Assembly: GCA_963737225.1 (NCBI GenBank)
Contig: CAVTSA010000010.1
Coordinates: 62,001 to 126,000, forward strand
Origin: CAVTSA01 sp963737225
GTDB lineage: Bacteria; Chloroflexota; Dormibacteria; Dormibacterales; Dormibacteraceae
Direction: 5' to 3'
DNA: 64,000 nt
Every line of letters begins with the position of its first letter. Position 1 is the first letter of the stretch. Under the pieces are notes generated by a model, which worked only from the letters and a program-made list of their open reading frames with translations, searched no databases and was not told the origin of the DNA. Below, piece by piece: positions 16,808-24,888 of this stretch. Position numbers and translations under genes: made by a program.

Positions 16808-17377
16808 CTACGTGCCCTGCGCGGCCTGCGCGGCCTGCGCGCGAAAGCGGCGGTACTCACCCTCCAGCAACCGCATTCGCAAGTCACTGACCCACCGGCC
16901 GTCCACCAGCGCGGTCTCCAGCTCGATCCCTTCGCGCGTGAATCCGCTGCGCTCGTAGCAACGGATCGCCCTCTCATTGGTCTCCAGGACGCGCAGGTCC
17001 ACCCGGTGCAGGCCCATCACCTCGAACGCGTACCGCACCACGAGGCGGGTCGCCGCGGCTCCGACTCCCTGGCCACGCGCACCCGCCGCGAAGATCGCGA
17101 TCGCGTAGGTCGCCGAGCGGTGCGTCTCGTCAAGGTGTGAGAATCCCGCGCTGCCCACACACCTGCCTCGCCACTCGATGACCCAGTGCAGCCCGTCGCT
17201 CTGACCTGCGTACCAGGCGTCGCCGGCGGCCGGGGTCAGGCGTGGGCACGCGGCCCGCTCGTCTCCCGCAAGGCCGCGCAGGAAGTCCCGATCGAGTCCG
17301 GCCGCGATCCGATCCTCGCGATCCTCGGGCCGGGCGGCGCGGAGCACGACGGCACCGTCCTGGAACCTGGGCAGCAC
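16808..17377 (-). CDS. GNAT family N-acetyltransferase (RimJ/RimL type)
   Basis: 189 residues from a GTG. The acetyl-CoA pyrophosphate loop is seen in IFAAGARGQGVGAAATRLVVRYAFE, and the C-terminal LRVLETNERAIRCYERSGFTREG motif is classic for the RimJ/RimL branch. Substrates in this branch include ribosomal protein N-termini, small amines and antibiotics. The C-terminal tail (FRAQAAQAAQGT) comes from a short GC-rich repeat at 16809-16850. It is convergent with ubiA (23 nt apart) and lies upstream of nothing obviously related. Confidence 0.85.
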   Translation of the reverse strand: MLPRFQDGAVVLRAARPEDREDRIAAGLDRDFLRGLAGDERAACPRLTPAAGDAWYAGQSDGLHWVIEWRGRCVGSAGFSHLDETHRSATYAIAIFAAGARGQGVGAAATRLVVRYAFEVMGLHRVDLRVLETNERAIRCYERSGFTREGIELETALVDGRWVSDLRMRLLEGEYRRFRAQAAQAAQGT

Positions 17378-17424
17378 GGTTCCATCCTGCGACGTCAGCG
17401 CTCCCGGTCGGGGCGCGTTCGTGG

Positions 17425-18710
17425 TCAGGGTGGGTCAGCGTGATACTCGCCGGCCTCGTCGCGCCACAGCGTCCAGCCCCCCTCGTGACACCTCGTGTGA
17501 TGCCGCCGGCACAGCTTGGCCCCGTTCTCCACGTCTGTCGCACCACCGTGCAGCCAGTACACCAGGTGGTGACTGCCGCACCAGCGCAGGTCGCGGTCGC
17601 AGGAAGGGAATGCGCAGCGCCGGTCGCGGATCGCCATCGCCAACGACTGCTTGGGAGTGAACAGGCGCTGCTTTACCCCACGAAACTCGGCAAGCTCCGT
17701 TTCGCGGGGACCCCTGATCTGCGGCCCACCCGCAGCACGTCTCCCTGCTCTCCCATCACGATGGGGGTCAGGACGCAGTCGCACGCGATCCGCTCGGCCC
17801 TCCGGCCCGGTACCGGCTGCCCGTTCTGATCCAGGATCGCCGCGTTTCCGGGCTCTCCGCGCAGCGTCGAGTAGTCGACCAGCACATCGAGGTGAGGGCG
17901 CTCTCCGTCTTGGCTCGGCAGCTCGCCCTGGTCCAGCACCTTCTGTGCCAGGTCGATCAGCGCCTCCGCCCGCCGCTCCGGCGCCCCTCGCTTGTCGTCT
18001 CCGGAGCGAGGGCCCATCGCCGCGTCAAGGGCCGCGGTCACCACTGCCGCCCCTTCTGGCGCCAGCGGCCCCTGCAGATGCAGCATCCCGTCGAACGTGC
18101 GGGAGGCTTCGAGGTACTGCTCCCGCTCCTGCCGCTCCCGGTCCCGCAGCGAGCCGTCAGGGTCCAGGCACAGCTTGAGGTGCCGGCTCACCATCCACAG
18201 CTCGCCGGGGTTGAGCTTTCCGGCGCTCTCAACCAGCGTCTCCTCGACGTTGCGTGCCTCGCCCGGCTGGCCGCTGTAAGTCGGGGTTGTGTGGTTGCCC
18301 ACCTCGTCGACCGTGCGGGCGAGGATCGAAGCGTGGGTGAGGCTGAAGTCACCCTGATCGAAGCTCTGGCGGGCGGCAGGCAGCTCTTCCAGGCGGCGCG
18401 CCGTGCGCACCTCGTTGCCGGCCTGGCGCCCGGCGAGGTGGCAGTGGTGGCGCAGCCACTGGGTCATCGACAGCGCACCGACGGCGGCGTAGCGCCCCTC
18501 ACGATCGAAGCGGTCGACCTTTCGAGACGTGAGCGCGGCAACCCGGTTCTGGAAGCGGTGGAGCGCGACAATGAGCTCCCCGTCATCACCGGGGTCCTCG
18601 ATCCCGTGGACGTCTCGCAGCGCCTGGTCGAGGTCGTGAACAGAAATCCGGCCCTCATCAACGACGACCATCACCCGATGATCAGTACAGATGTTCCGGT
18701 CCATTGCCAA
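17425..18710 (-). pseudogene. DUF222/HNH endonuclease, disrupted by an inserted repeat
   Basis: The 5' part (from ATG 18710 or ATG 18671) encodes a full DUF222 domain of ~330 residues ending in ...VLTPIVMGEQGDVLRVGRR. The 3' part in another frame encodes RLFTPKQSLAMAIRDRRCAFPSCDR and the HNH core CGSHHLVYWLHGG...NGAKLCRRHH. Between them lie about 50 foreign bases carrying hairpin element A (17676-17714). The family normally has about one residue between these blocks, so the insert both separates and shifts them. Such proteins are abundant in actinobacteria and may be relics of group-I-intron or mobile endonucleases. Confidence 0.88.
17676..17714. repeat. Hairpin element A, copy 2, inside the HNH gene
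   Basis: CCCCACGAAAC (17676-17686) pairs with GTTTCGCGGGG (17699-17709), followed by ACCCC (17710-17714), identical in both arms to the copy at 1325-1363. The loop is 12 nt in both, with different sequence. It interrupts the reading frame between two blocks conserved in DUF222/HNH proteins, so it must have arrived after that gene was intact. Confidence 0.85.
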
Positions 18711-18783
18711 GCCGACTACGGTCTCTCAATTGTCCGATACATGGCCGCCGTTCGACCGATTAGCCCCGCCCGGCCAGACCGAC

Positions 18784-19776
18784 TTACCGCACCCCCAGCA
18801 GGCGCTCGGCGTTTCCCGCGTAGACGGCGGCCAGGTCCGCGTCCGGCAGGCCGACCGCGTCCAGGTCCGCGATCGTGGCCTCGATGGCGTGCGGCGGGCC
18901 CAGAGGGGTGTCGGTGCCGAACAGCACGTGCCCGGGGCCGAAGAACTCGATCACGCAACGGACCGCATGAGGTGCGCCGAAGAGAGCGGTGTCCCCGTAG
19001 AACCGGTGGAAGTAGTCCAGGGGAGGCAGCGGCAGGCTGTCCTTCGTCTGCCGGTACCCGGGCCCCATGCCGAGCCGGGCCGAGAAGTGCGGAACCATGC
19101 CGCCGCCGTGGTGCGCGAGCACGCGAAGTCCGGGGTGCCGGTCCATCTGGCCGGAGTAGACGAGCCGTGAGAGCGCGGCGGCCGTCTCGTACGGCCAGCC
19201 GAGCGACCACCAGAGCCCGAAGTCGGACGCCGGCTCGGTCTTGTAGTCGGGCCAGGTGGCGTTGCGCGTCGGGTGGAGCCAGACCATCCGGTCCAGCGCC
19301 TCCATCCGCGAGAGGATGGGGTCGAACTCCGGACCGTCGAGCGGTGCGCCGCGAACGTTGGTGAACACCTGCACTCCGAGCGCCCCGAGCTCGCCGACCG
19401 CTCGCTCGATCTCGGCCAGCGACGCCTCCACGTCTCCCAGCGGCAGGGCGGCCGCGAAGCCCACGAATCGCTCCGGGAAGCGCCGCACCAGGTCCGCCAT
19501 CTCGTCGTTGGCGCGCCTCGCCAGCTCGGCGGCGGCCTGAGGAGGGTCCACCTCCTCGAGCGGCGGGACCGCCAGCACCAGGACCTGCGCGTAGTCGCCG
19601 TAGCGGTCCATCACGCGGAATCGGGCGTCAAGGTCAGTGATCACGGGGTCGAAACGGAAGACACCCTCCTGGTAGTAGTGCAGCTGCGCGGCGCTCATCG
19701 TCGACGCGAGGTGGCGCTCCAGGTGGTCCAGGTAGCCGGCGGGCAGGATGTGAGCGAACGCGTCGATCTTCCGCAT
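18784..19776 (-). CDS. Amidohydrolase-2 (ACMSD-like) family metal-dependent hydrolase
   Basis: 330 residues with a TIM-barrel amidohydrolase pattern: MRKIDAFAHILP at the N-terminus, MVWLHPTRN in the middle, VLAHHGGGMVPHF, and VLFGTDTPLGPP with the catalytic Asp near the end. The first metal motif normally reads D-x-H-x-H; here it is D-A-F-A-H, so one histidine is replaced by Phe, as in a subgroup of decarboxylase-like members. It probably decarboxylates or hydrolyses a small carboxylic acid. It follows the broken tetR gene with a 32-nt gap on the same strand. The frame extends upstream to 20391 only as an artefact through tetR. Confidence 0.82.
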   Translation of the reverse strand: MRKIDAFAHILPAGYLDHLERHLASTMSAAQLHYYQEGVFRFDPVITDLDARFRVMDRYGDYAQVLVLAVPPLEEVDPPQAAAELARRANDEMADLVRRFPERFVGFAAALPLGDVEASLAEIERAVGELGALGVQVFTNVRGAPLDGPEFDPILSRMEALDRMVWLHPTRNATWPDYKTEPASDFGLWWSLGWPYETAAALSRLVYSGQMDRHPGLRVLAHHGGGMVPHFSARLGMGPGYRQTKDSLPLPPLDYFHRFYGDTALFGAPHAVRCVIEFFGPGHVLFGTDTPLGPPHAIEATIADLDAVGLPDADLAAVYAGNAERLLGVR

Positions 19777-19808
19777 CGGTCCATTCTGGCCCGGCGGCAC
19801 CCCCGGCT

Positions 19809-20506
19809 CTAGGGAATGCCGACCAGGTCCGCCAGCCGGGCCAGCTGGTGGTCCAGGAATGCGGCGGGATGATCGACGGAGTTGCGGTACTGCCCGAACA
19901 GCTCGAAGCTGACGATCCCGAAGACTGACGTCCACGCGAGGAGACCGGCGGCGAGGCGATCGTCCGAGACCGGGGTCGGGGCCAGTGCCCGGATCCGGTC
20001 CAGATCGCGCCGCATGGCCGGAGGCACGGCTGGACCCGGGGGCAGCGGTGGCGCCTCGGCGTCCACCTCCACCACCAGCTGGAGCAGAAGGAGCGCGACG
20101 CGGCCGCCGGGGCCGCTGGTTCGCTCGGCCGGCGCCGCGTACCCGGGCACCGGAGAGCCGTAGAGCAGCGCCCACTCCGCTGTATGAGCGACCGCCCAGT
20201 GCCGGACCGCACGACCGATCGCGAACCAGCGCCCGCGCAGGTCGCCGCGCCGGCGACGCCGGTCGGCGGCTTCGGCGGCGTCGCCCAGCGCGTTGTAGGC
20301 GTCGACGATCAGCAACGTCAGCAGCTCGTCGCGGCTCGGACGTAGCGGTAGATCGCCGAGGAGACGACACCCAGGTCGCGCGCCAGCTCACGCAGCGAAA
20401 GGCCCGCCGAGCCTTCCCGGGCGAGCTGCGCGAGCGCCAGCTGCTTCACTTCCGCGATGGTCCGCTCGCGAGCCCTCTGCCGCGGCGTCGGTCGTTTGTC
20501 CGCCAT
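19809..20506 (-). pseudogene. TetR-family regulator with a -1 frameshift
   Basis: The first frame gives the DNA-binding domain (RTIAEVKQLALAQLAREGSAGLSLRELARDLGVVSSAIYRYV) and then stops after ...RAATSC. Adding one base at about 20336/20337 restores RYVR-SRDELLTLLIVDAYNALGDAAEAA, the very common TetR helix-4 continuation, and the second frame runs to a normal C-terminus at 19809 (about 232 residues in all). It is divergent from the F420-type reductase gene, and palindromes suitable as its operator lie between them. Either the regulator is lost or one base is missing from the assembly. Confidence 0.87.
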
Positions 20507-20528
20507 GCAGACATTCTCGCACTTTTGT

Positions 20529-20596
20529 GAGCACTGCTCTTGCTTTTCGGAAGAAGAGCACCTATACTGACCGTCATGGATTCGAGAGCACCGCTC
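20529..20596 (+). promoter_or_regulatory. Promoter and candidate TetR operators for the F420-type reductase
   Basis: TTGCTT (20541-20546) and TATACT (20563-20568) are 16 bp apart and point toward the reductase. GAGCACTGCTC (20529-20539), an 11-bp palindrome, touches the -35 box, and GAGCACCGCTC (20586-20596) lies downstream of the -10 box. A further TGCTCTT/AAGAGCA pair overlaps the promoter. The position between tetR and its divergent neighbour is the classical one for a TetR operator. Confidence 0.6.
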
Positions 20597-20617
20597 ACTA
20601 AAAGGAGCATTAACACG

Positions 20618-21076
20618 ATGGCCTCCAAGCCCTGGGTGTACCCCGAAGTCACGTCCAGCGATCGCATCTTCGGACGGGTCATGGTCCTGGCTTCGCGTCT
20701 CGGCATCTCGATCGCCGGGTCACGCCTCCTGCGTGTCCGGGGACGCAGCAGCGGAGAGTGGCGTCAGGCGCCGGTCAACCCCCTCCCCTTCGAAGGCCGC
20801 ACCTACCTGGTGGCCCCGCGCGGCCACGTGCAGTGGGTCCGCAACCTCCGGGCGGCCGGCGAGGGCGAGCTGCAGCGGGGCTGGAGCCGCCGGCGCTTCA
20901 CCGCCCGCGAGCTCACCGACGCGGAGAAGCCGGCGATCCTGCGCGCGTACCTGAGGAAGTGGGCCTTCGAGGTCGGCCGCTTCTTCGAGGGTGTCGGCGC
21001 CGACGCGAGCGACGACGACCTGAGAGCCATCCTCCCCAAGCACCCGGTCTTCGAGATCACCCAGGACCCCCGGTAG
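20618..21076 (+). CDS. Nitroreductase-family deazaflavin (F420)-dependent oxidoreductase (Ddn-like)
   Basis: 152 residues from ATG 20618, which follows AAAGGAG. The sequence shows the split-beta-barrel FDOR pattern: LRVRGRSSGEWRQAPVNPLPFEGRTYLVAPRGHVQWVRNLRAAGEGEL, with the G-R-x-S-G-x-x-R and W-x-x-N-L-x-A motifs typical of Ddn/FDOR-A proteins. These use reduced F420 to reduce quinones and nitro-compounds. Longer in-frame starts (20540, 20576) would overlap the promoter and are rejected. Probably repressed by the divergent tetR when that gene is intact. Confidence 0.85.
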   Translation: MASKPWVYPEVTSSDRIFGRVMVLASRLGISIAGSRLLRVRGRSSGEWRQAPVNPLPFEGRTYLVAPRGHVQWVRNLRAAGEGELQRGWSRRRFTARELTDAEKPAILRAYLRKWAFEVGRFFEGVGADASDDDLRAILPKHPVFEITQDPR

Positions 21077-21086
21077 CGGGCCTTCC

Positions 21087-21132
21087 TGCGCAACCCGGTC
21101 CTACAGAGGGTGCTGTAGGACCGGATTGTGCA
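21087..21132. terminator. Long hairpin between convergent genes
   Basis: Two 20-nt arms (TGCGCAACCCGGTCCTACAG at 21087-21106 and its complement at 21113-21132, 18 of 20 pairing) surround a 6-nt loop AGGGTG. There is no T-run. The gap is convergent, so it can serve as a bidirectional terminator or be another REP-like element. Confidence 0.65.
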
Positions 21133-21167
21133 GAGACGGCCCCACCGACCTACCCGACCTACGCGAC

Positions 21168-21698
21168 CTACCTCACCGGCGTCGCGGCACCGGCGATCGC
21201 AGCGACCGTCCTGGGCTGGGGGCGGCGCAGGAGCAGGTAGAACGCGGCGCCGTGCGAGATCACCAGCAGCGGCACGTAGATGATCAGGATCGCGTAGCCG
21301 GCACCCAGCTGCCCCGCCAGCGCCGGAAGGCCGAGCTGGATCCCGTGGAAGTAGTCCACCAGGATGTCGACCGAGCCCACCACGTTGAACGCGACGACCA
21401 GGGCCCAAAAGACCGGCCGGATCCTCACCGTCAGGAGCGCGAGCAGGGCGAGCACGCCGGTGGCGAAGTCTCCGTAGGCCGCGAACGCCGCGAACCCGGC
21501 GGGTAGGTGAGGACCCACGACACCCGGCAGCAGAAAGACCAGGCCGAAGAAACGGAAGCCGTTCAGCGTCGCGATGGCGCGGTGCGCTCCGAGGGGGTCC
21601 ATCGATCTGAGCCTCGGCCAGAGATACACCCCGAAGCAGAGCAGCCACGCGACGTAACCCAGAACCAGCTGCACCAAGAAGATGGTTGGCGGCGACAT
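21168..21698 (-). CDS. Unknown multi-pass membrane protein
   Basis: 176 residues with four to five hydrophobic helices (IFLVQLVLGYVAWLLCFGVYLW, FFGLVFLLPGVV, FATGVLALLALLTV, PVFWALVVAFNVVGSVDILVDY, YAILIIYVPLLVISHGAAFYLLL). The conserved-looking motif VGSVDILVDYFHG sits in the fourth helix. ATG 21698 has an ideal AGGAGGAAG upstream. It is divergent from an HxlR-type regulator and shares a promoter region with two operators, so it is probably that regulator's target. I do not recognise a characterised family. Confidence 0.78.
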   Translation of the reverse strand: MSPPTIFLVQLVLGYVAWLLCFGVYLWPRLRSMDPLGAHRAIATLNGFRFFGLVFLLPGVVGPHLPAGFAAFAAYGDFATGVLALLALLTVRIRPVFWALVVAFNVVGSVDILVDYFHGIQLGLPALAGQLGAGYAILIIYVPLLVISHGAAFYLLLRRPQPRTVAAIAGAATPVR

Positions 21699-21780
21699 TC
21701 TTCCTCCTCCTGAAGGGGTAGGCGGCGGCGCGCGGACCTGCCCGCGATCGGCGATCGGCGATCGGATCGACCGGCGGTCC

Positions 21781-21834
21781 CTTGCGTGACGAAAGTGACT
21801 CTATCACCATCGACTTGCACGACGCAAGTGACTC
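21781..21834. promoter_or_regulatory. Two tandem operators between the membrane-protein gene and hxlR
   Basis: CTTGCGTGACGAAAGTGACT (21781-21800) and CTTGCACGACGCAAGTGACT (21815-21834) match at 17 of 20 positions and start 34 bp apart. The second contains the perfect dyad ACTTGC-N5-GCAAGT. The pair fills the divergent gap just upstream of the HxlR start, the expected place for an autoregulatory operator. Confidence 0.72.
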
Positions 21835-21849
21835 CGGTATGGTCGGCGC

Positions 21850-22299
21850 ATGCGGCGTGTCAGCTTCGCGGAGATGGATTGCCCGGTCGCCCGGTCACTG
21901 GACGTGATCGGCGAGTGGTGGACGCTGCTCATCGTGCGGGACGCAGTCGGCGGCGCCCGCCGCTTCGACGAGTTCAAGAGCAGCGGGATCGCCGACAACA
22001 TCCTGTCGGCGCGGCTGAAGGGGCTGGTCGCCGGCGGGGTCTTCGAGCGACGGCGCTACCAGCAGCACCCCGACCGCTACGAGTACCTGCTCACCGAGAA
22101 GGGCCGGGCGCTGGGCCTGGTGGTGGCGGCCCTCCGGGATTGGGGCAAGGAGTGGACCAGCGGCGACGACGCCGGACTGCGGCTGATGCACCAGCCCTGC
22201 GGCCACGAGGCGTCGGTCCGGCTCTACTGCGAGGAGTGCGACCGAGCCGTCGTGGGCGACGAGATCCGTGCCGAGCAGCCCACCCCGCCCGGACGCTGA
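21850..22299 (+). CDS. HxlR-family winged-helix regulator with C-terminal Cys-rich tail
   Basis: 149 residues. The HxlR core is unmistakable: CPVARSLDVIGEWWTLLIVRDAVGGARRFDEF, NILSARLKGLVAGGVFERRRY, YLLTEKGRALGLVVAALRDWG. After the domain comes a tail HQPCGHEASVRLYCEECDRAV with Cys/His residues arranged like a small zinc ribbon (C-G-H...C-E-E-C), seen in a subset of HxlR proteins. The N-terminal Cys of the core is the residue used for redox or aldehyde sensing in characterised members. It is divergent from the membrane-protein gene with two operators between. Confidence 0.9.
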   Translation: MRRVSFAEMDCPVARSLDVIGEWWTLLIVRDAVGGARRFDEFKSSGIADNILSARLKGLVAGGVFERRRYQQHPDRYEYLLTEKGRALGLVVAALRDWGKEWTSGDDAGLRLMHQPCGHEASVRLYCEECDRAVVGDEIRAEQPTPPGR

Positions 22300-22317
22300 A
22301 ACGCGAGGCGCGCCCCG

Positions 22318-23850
22318 TCAGCGGGTGTAGTTCGGCGCCTCGACCGTGTGCTGGACGTCGTGCGGGTGCGACTCCGTGAGCCCGGCCGCAGTGATCCGGA
22401 TCAGCTCGCCGTGGTCCCGAAGATCATCGACCGTCCGCGCGCCGGCGTAGCCCATTCCCGCCCGGAGCCCGCCGATCAGCTGGTGCGTGACCGCCGCCAC
22501 CGGCCCCCGGTACGGAACCTGCCCTTCGATGCCCTGGGGGACCAGGTCGTCGTCGCGCGCCACGTCCTGCAGCCCGTAGCGGTCCTTGGAGTAGCCCCGC
22601 TGCTCGCCGCGCGACCGCATGGCACCGAGTGACCCCATCCCCCGGTACGACTTGTACTGCTTTCCGTTGATGAAGATGAGCTCCCCCGGCGACTCGTCGC
22701 AGCCGGCGAGCAGCGACCCCAGCATCACCGTGTCGGCCCCGGCCACGATCGCCTTGGGGATGTCTCCCGAGTAGTGGACCCCTCCGTCGGCGATCAGCGG
22801 CACGCCCGCCGGCTTGCAGGCCAGTGAGGCTTCGTAGATCGCGGTGATCTGGGGAACGCCCACGCCGGCGACCACCCGGGTCGTGCAGATGGAGCCCGGC
22901 CCCACCCCCACCTTCACCGCGTCCGCCCCGGCGTCGATGAGCGCCTGCGCCCCGGCCCGGGTGGCCACGTTGCCCGCGACGATCTCGGTCACCGTCTCGC
23001 GTTTCAGCCGGGCCACCATCTCGAGCACGTCCCGCGAGTGACCGTGGGCGGTGTCGACCACGATGAAGTCGGCCCCGGCATCGATCAGGAGGTGGGCCCG
23101 CTGGTAGGAATCCTCGCCGACACCGATCGCGGCGCCCACCACCAGCCGGCCCGCCGGGTCCTTGGTCGCTCCCGGGTACTCCTCCGACTTGGCGAAGTCC
23201 TTGACCGTGATCAGGCCCGCCAGGCACCCCCGATCGTCCACCAGGGGCAGCTTCTCGACCTTGTTCCGAGCCAGCAGCGCCAGCGCCTCCGAGCGGCCGA
23301 TCCCGGGCCGGGCGGTAACCAGCGGCATCCGCGTCATGACCTGGGCGACCGGCCGGCTCAGGTCGCGCTCGAACCGCATGTCGCGATTGGTCACGATGCC
23401 GACCAGCAACCCGGCGCCGTCGATCACCGGCAGCCCGGAGATCCGGTACCGCGCGCAGAGCGCCTCGGCGTCGGCCAGCGTCGCCTCCGGCGAGCAGGTG
23501 ATCGGATTCGAGACCATCCCGGCCTCAGACCGCTTGACCAGGTCGACCTGCACCGCCTGGTCCTGGGGAGAGAGGTTGCGGTGCAGCACCCCGACGCCTC
23601 CCTGCCGGGCCAGCCCGATCGCCATCCGGGCCTCGGTCACGGTGTCCATCGCCGACGACACCAGCGGGATCTCGAGGCGCAGCCGGCGCGTCAGCCGGCT
23701 CGAGGTGTCGACGTCGCCGGGCAGCATGTCAGACGCGGCGGGCAGGAGGAGGACGTCGTCGAACGTGAGACCGAGTCGGGCGAAGGGTGGCGCGACCAGG
23801 GCGTCTTCGCTGCTCGCGGCGACGCCGGTCTCGGTGAAGATGCTCGTCAT
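22318..23850 (-). CDS. guaB: IMP dehydrogenase
   Basis: 510 residues. It begins LTFDDVLLLPAASDMLPGDVDTSSRLT and has VSSAMDTVTEARMAIG, two CBS domains (about residues 110-230: PITCSPEATLADAEALC... and VMTRMPLVTARPGIGRSEAL), the catalytic loop GPGSICTTR, and the flap RGMGSLGAMRSRGEQRGYSKDRY. It oxidises IMP to XMP with NAD+, the committed step of GMP synthesis. ATG 23850 is preceded by GAGGAGGAGGGG. A longer in-frame reading to 24138 runs through meaB and is not real. It lies downstream of the mut/meaB genes on the same strand, with a 32-nt gap. Confidence 0.96.
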   Translation of the reverse strand: MTSIFTETGVAASSEDALVAPPFARLGLTFDDVLLLPAASDMLPGDVDTSSRLTRRLRLEIPLVSSAMDTVTEARMAIGLARQGGVGVLHRNLSPQDQAVQVDLVKRSEAGMVSNPITCSPEATLADAEALCARYRISGLPVIDGAGLLVGIVTNRDMRFERDLSRPVAQVMTRMPLVTARPGIGRSEALALLARNKVEKLPLVDDRGCLAGLITVKDFAKSEEYPGATKDPAGRLVVGAAIGVGEDSYQRAHLLIDAGADFIVVDTAHGHSRDVLEMVARLKRETVTEIVAGNVATRAGAQALIDAGADAVKVGVGPGSICTTRVVAGVGVPQITAIYEASLACKPAGVPLIADGGVHYSGDIPKAIVAGADTVMLGSLLAGCDESPGELIFINGKQYKSYRGMGSLGAMRSRGEQRGYSKDRYGLQDVARDDDLVPQGIEGQVPYRGPVAAVTHQLIGGLRAGMGYAGARTVDDLRDHGELIRITAAGLTESHPHDVQHTVEAPNYTR

Positions 23851-23882
23851 TGGCCCCTCCTCCTCATGGTTGACCCCCCATC

Positions 23883-24875
23883 CTACGGGTCGGCCACCGC
23901 GGTCCGCTCGAAGGCCCGCAGCAGCTCGTCGGCCGCGGTTCCGGCCGGAATCTCGCCCCGTTCGACGCGATCGGTGAGCTCGGACGCCAGACTCCGTACG
24001 CCAGGTGACCGGCGCATTCGGGACACGAGCTCGCTTTCGGCGGAGGCCCACATCCACCGCACGCGCTGGCGGCGCCGGCGGGCCGTCAGGTCTCCCGACG
24101 CCTCCAGCGTCCCCCGGTGCCGCTCGACGGCGGCCCACACCTCGTCCAGCCTCCGGTCCTCCAGCGCGCTGCAGGTGAGGACCGGCGGCGTCCAGCCCTC
24201 GCCCTCACCCTGCAGCAGGTGGATCGCGTGACGCAGCTCGGCGGCGGCGCTGCGCGCCTCCCCCTCGTGCCCCTGATCGGCCTTGTTGACCGCGATCACG
24301 TCGGCGAGCTCGAGGACCCCCTTCTTGATCCCCTGGAGCTCGTCGCCGGAGCGAGCCAGCGCCAGCACCAGAAAGGTGTCGACCATGTTCGCCACCTCGA
24401 CCTCGGCCTGGCCGATGCCAACCGTCTCGACCAGCACGACGTCGTAGCCACTGCCTTCCAGCAGGGCCATCGTCTCCCGGGTCGCCCGCGCCACCCCGCC
24501 CAGGGTCCCGCCGGTCGGCGAGGGCCGCACGAAGGCACGCGGCTCCACCGCCAGACGCGGCATGCGCGTCTTGTCCCCCAGGATGGAGCCGCCGGTCCGG
24601 GTCGAGCTGGGATCCACGGCGAGCACCCCCACACGGTGCCCCGCCTTTACCAGCCGCATGCCGAGCGCGTCGATGAAGGTCGACTTCCCCACCCCCGGCA
24701 CCCCGGTGATGCCCACGCGCCGGGTGGACACCGGGCCGTCGCCCAGGTCCGCGAGCAGCGAAGCGGCGGTCGCGCGGTGGTCGCCGCGGGTCGACTCGAT
24801 GAGGGTGATCGCACGTCCCAGCGCGGCCCGGTCTCCGGCGCGTACCCGCTGGGCGAGGGGGCCGGCGTCCACCAT
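23883..24875 (-). CDS. meaB: Methylmalonyl-CoA mutase-associated GTPase MeaB/ArgK
   Basis: 330 residues of the G3E-family GTPase that protects and reloads methylmalonyl-CoA mutase. Walker A GITGVPGVGKSTFIDALG, the switch region AVDPSSTRTGGSILGDKTRM, the Walker B VLVETVGIGQAEVEVANMVD, and the guanine-specificity motif VNKADQG are all present. It lies 13 nt after mutB on the same strand, so mutA-mutB-meaB forms one transcription unit. MeaB gates delivery of adenosylcobalamin from the adenosyltransferase, which is the gene found frameshifted at 4.5-5.1 kb. Confidence 0.95.
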   Translation of the reverse strand: MVDAGPLAQRVRAGDRAALGRAITLIESTRGDHRATAASLLADLGDGPVSTRRVGITGVPGVGKSTFIDALGMRLVKAGHRVGVLAVDPSSTRTGGSILGDKTRMPRLAVEPRAFVRPSPTGGTLGGVARATRETMALLEGSGYDVVLVETVGIGQAEVEVANMVDTFLVLALARSGDELQGIKKGVLELADVIAVNKADQGHEGEARSAAAELRHAIHLLQGEGEGWTPPVLTCSALEDRRLDEVWAAVERHRGTLEASGDLTARRRRQRVRWMWASAESELVSRMRRSPGVRSLASELTDRVERGEIPAGTAADELLRAFERTAVADP

Positions 24876-24888
24876 CAGGTGTCCAGCA

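Noticed and set aside
21738..21770. Short GATCGGC tandem motif
   Set aside because: Three imperfect 8-bp units in GC-rich DNA; too short to separate from chance.
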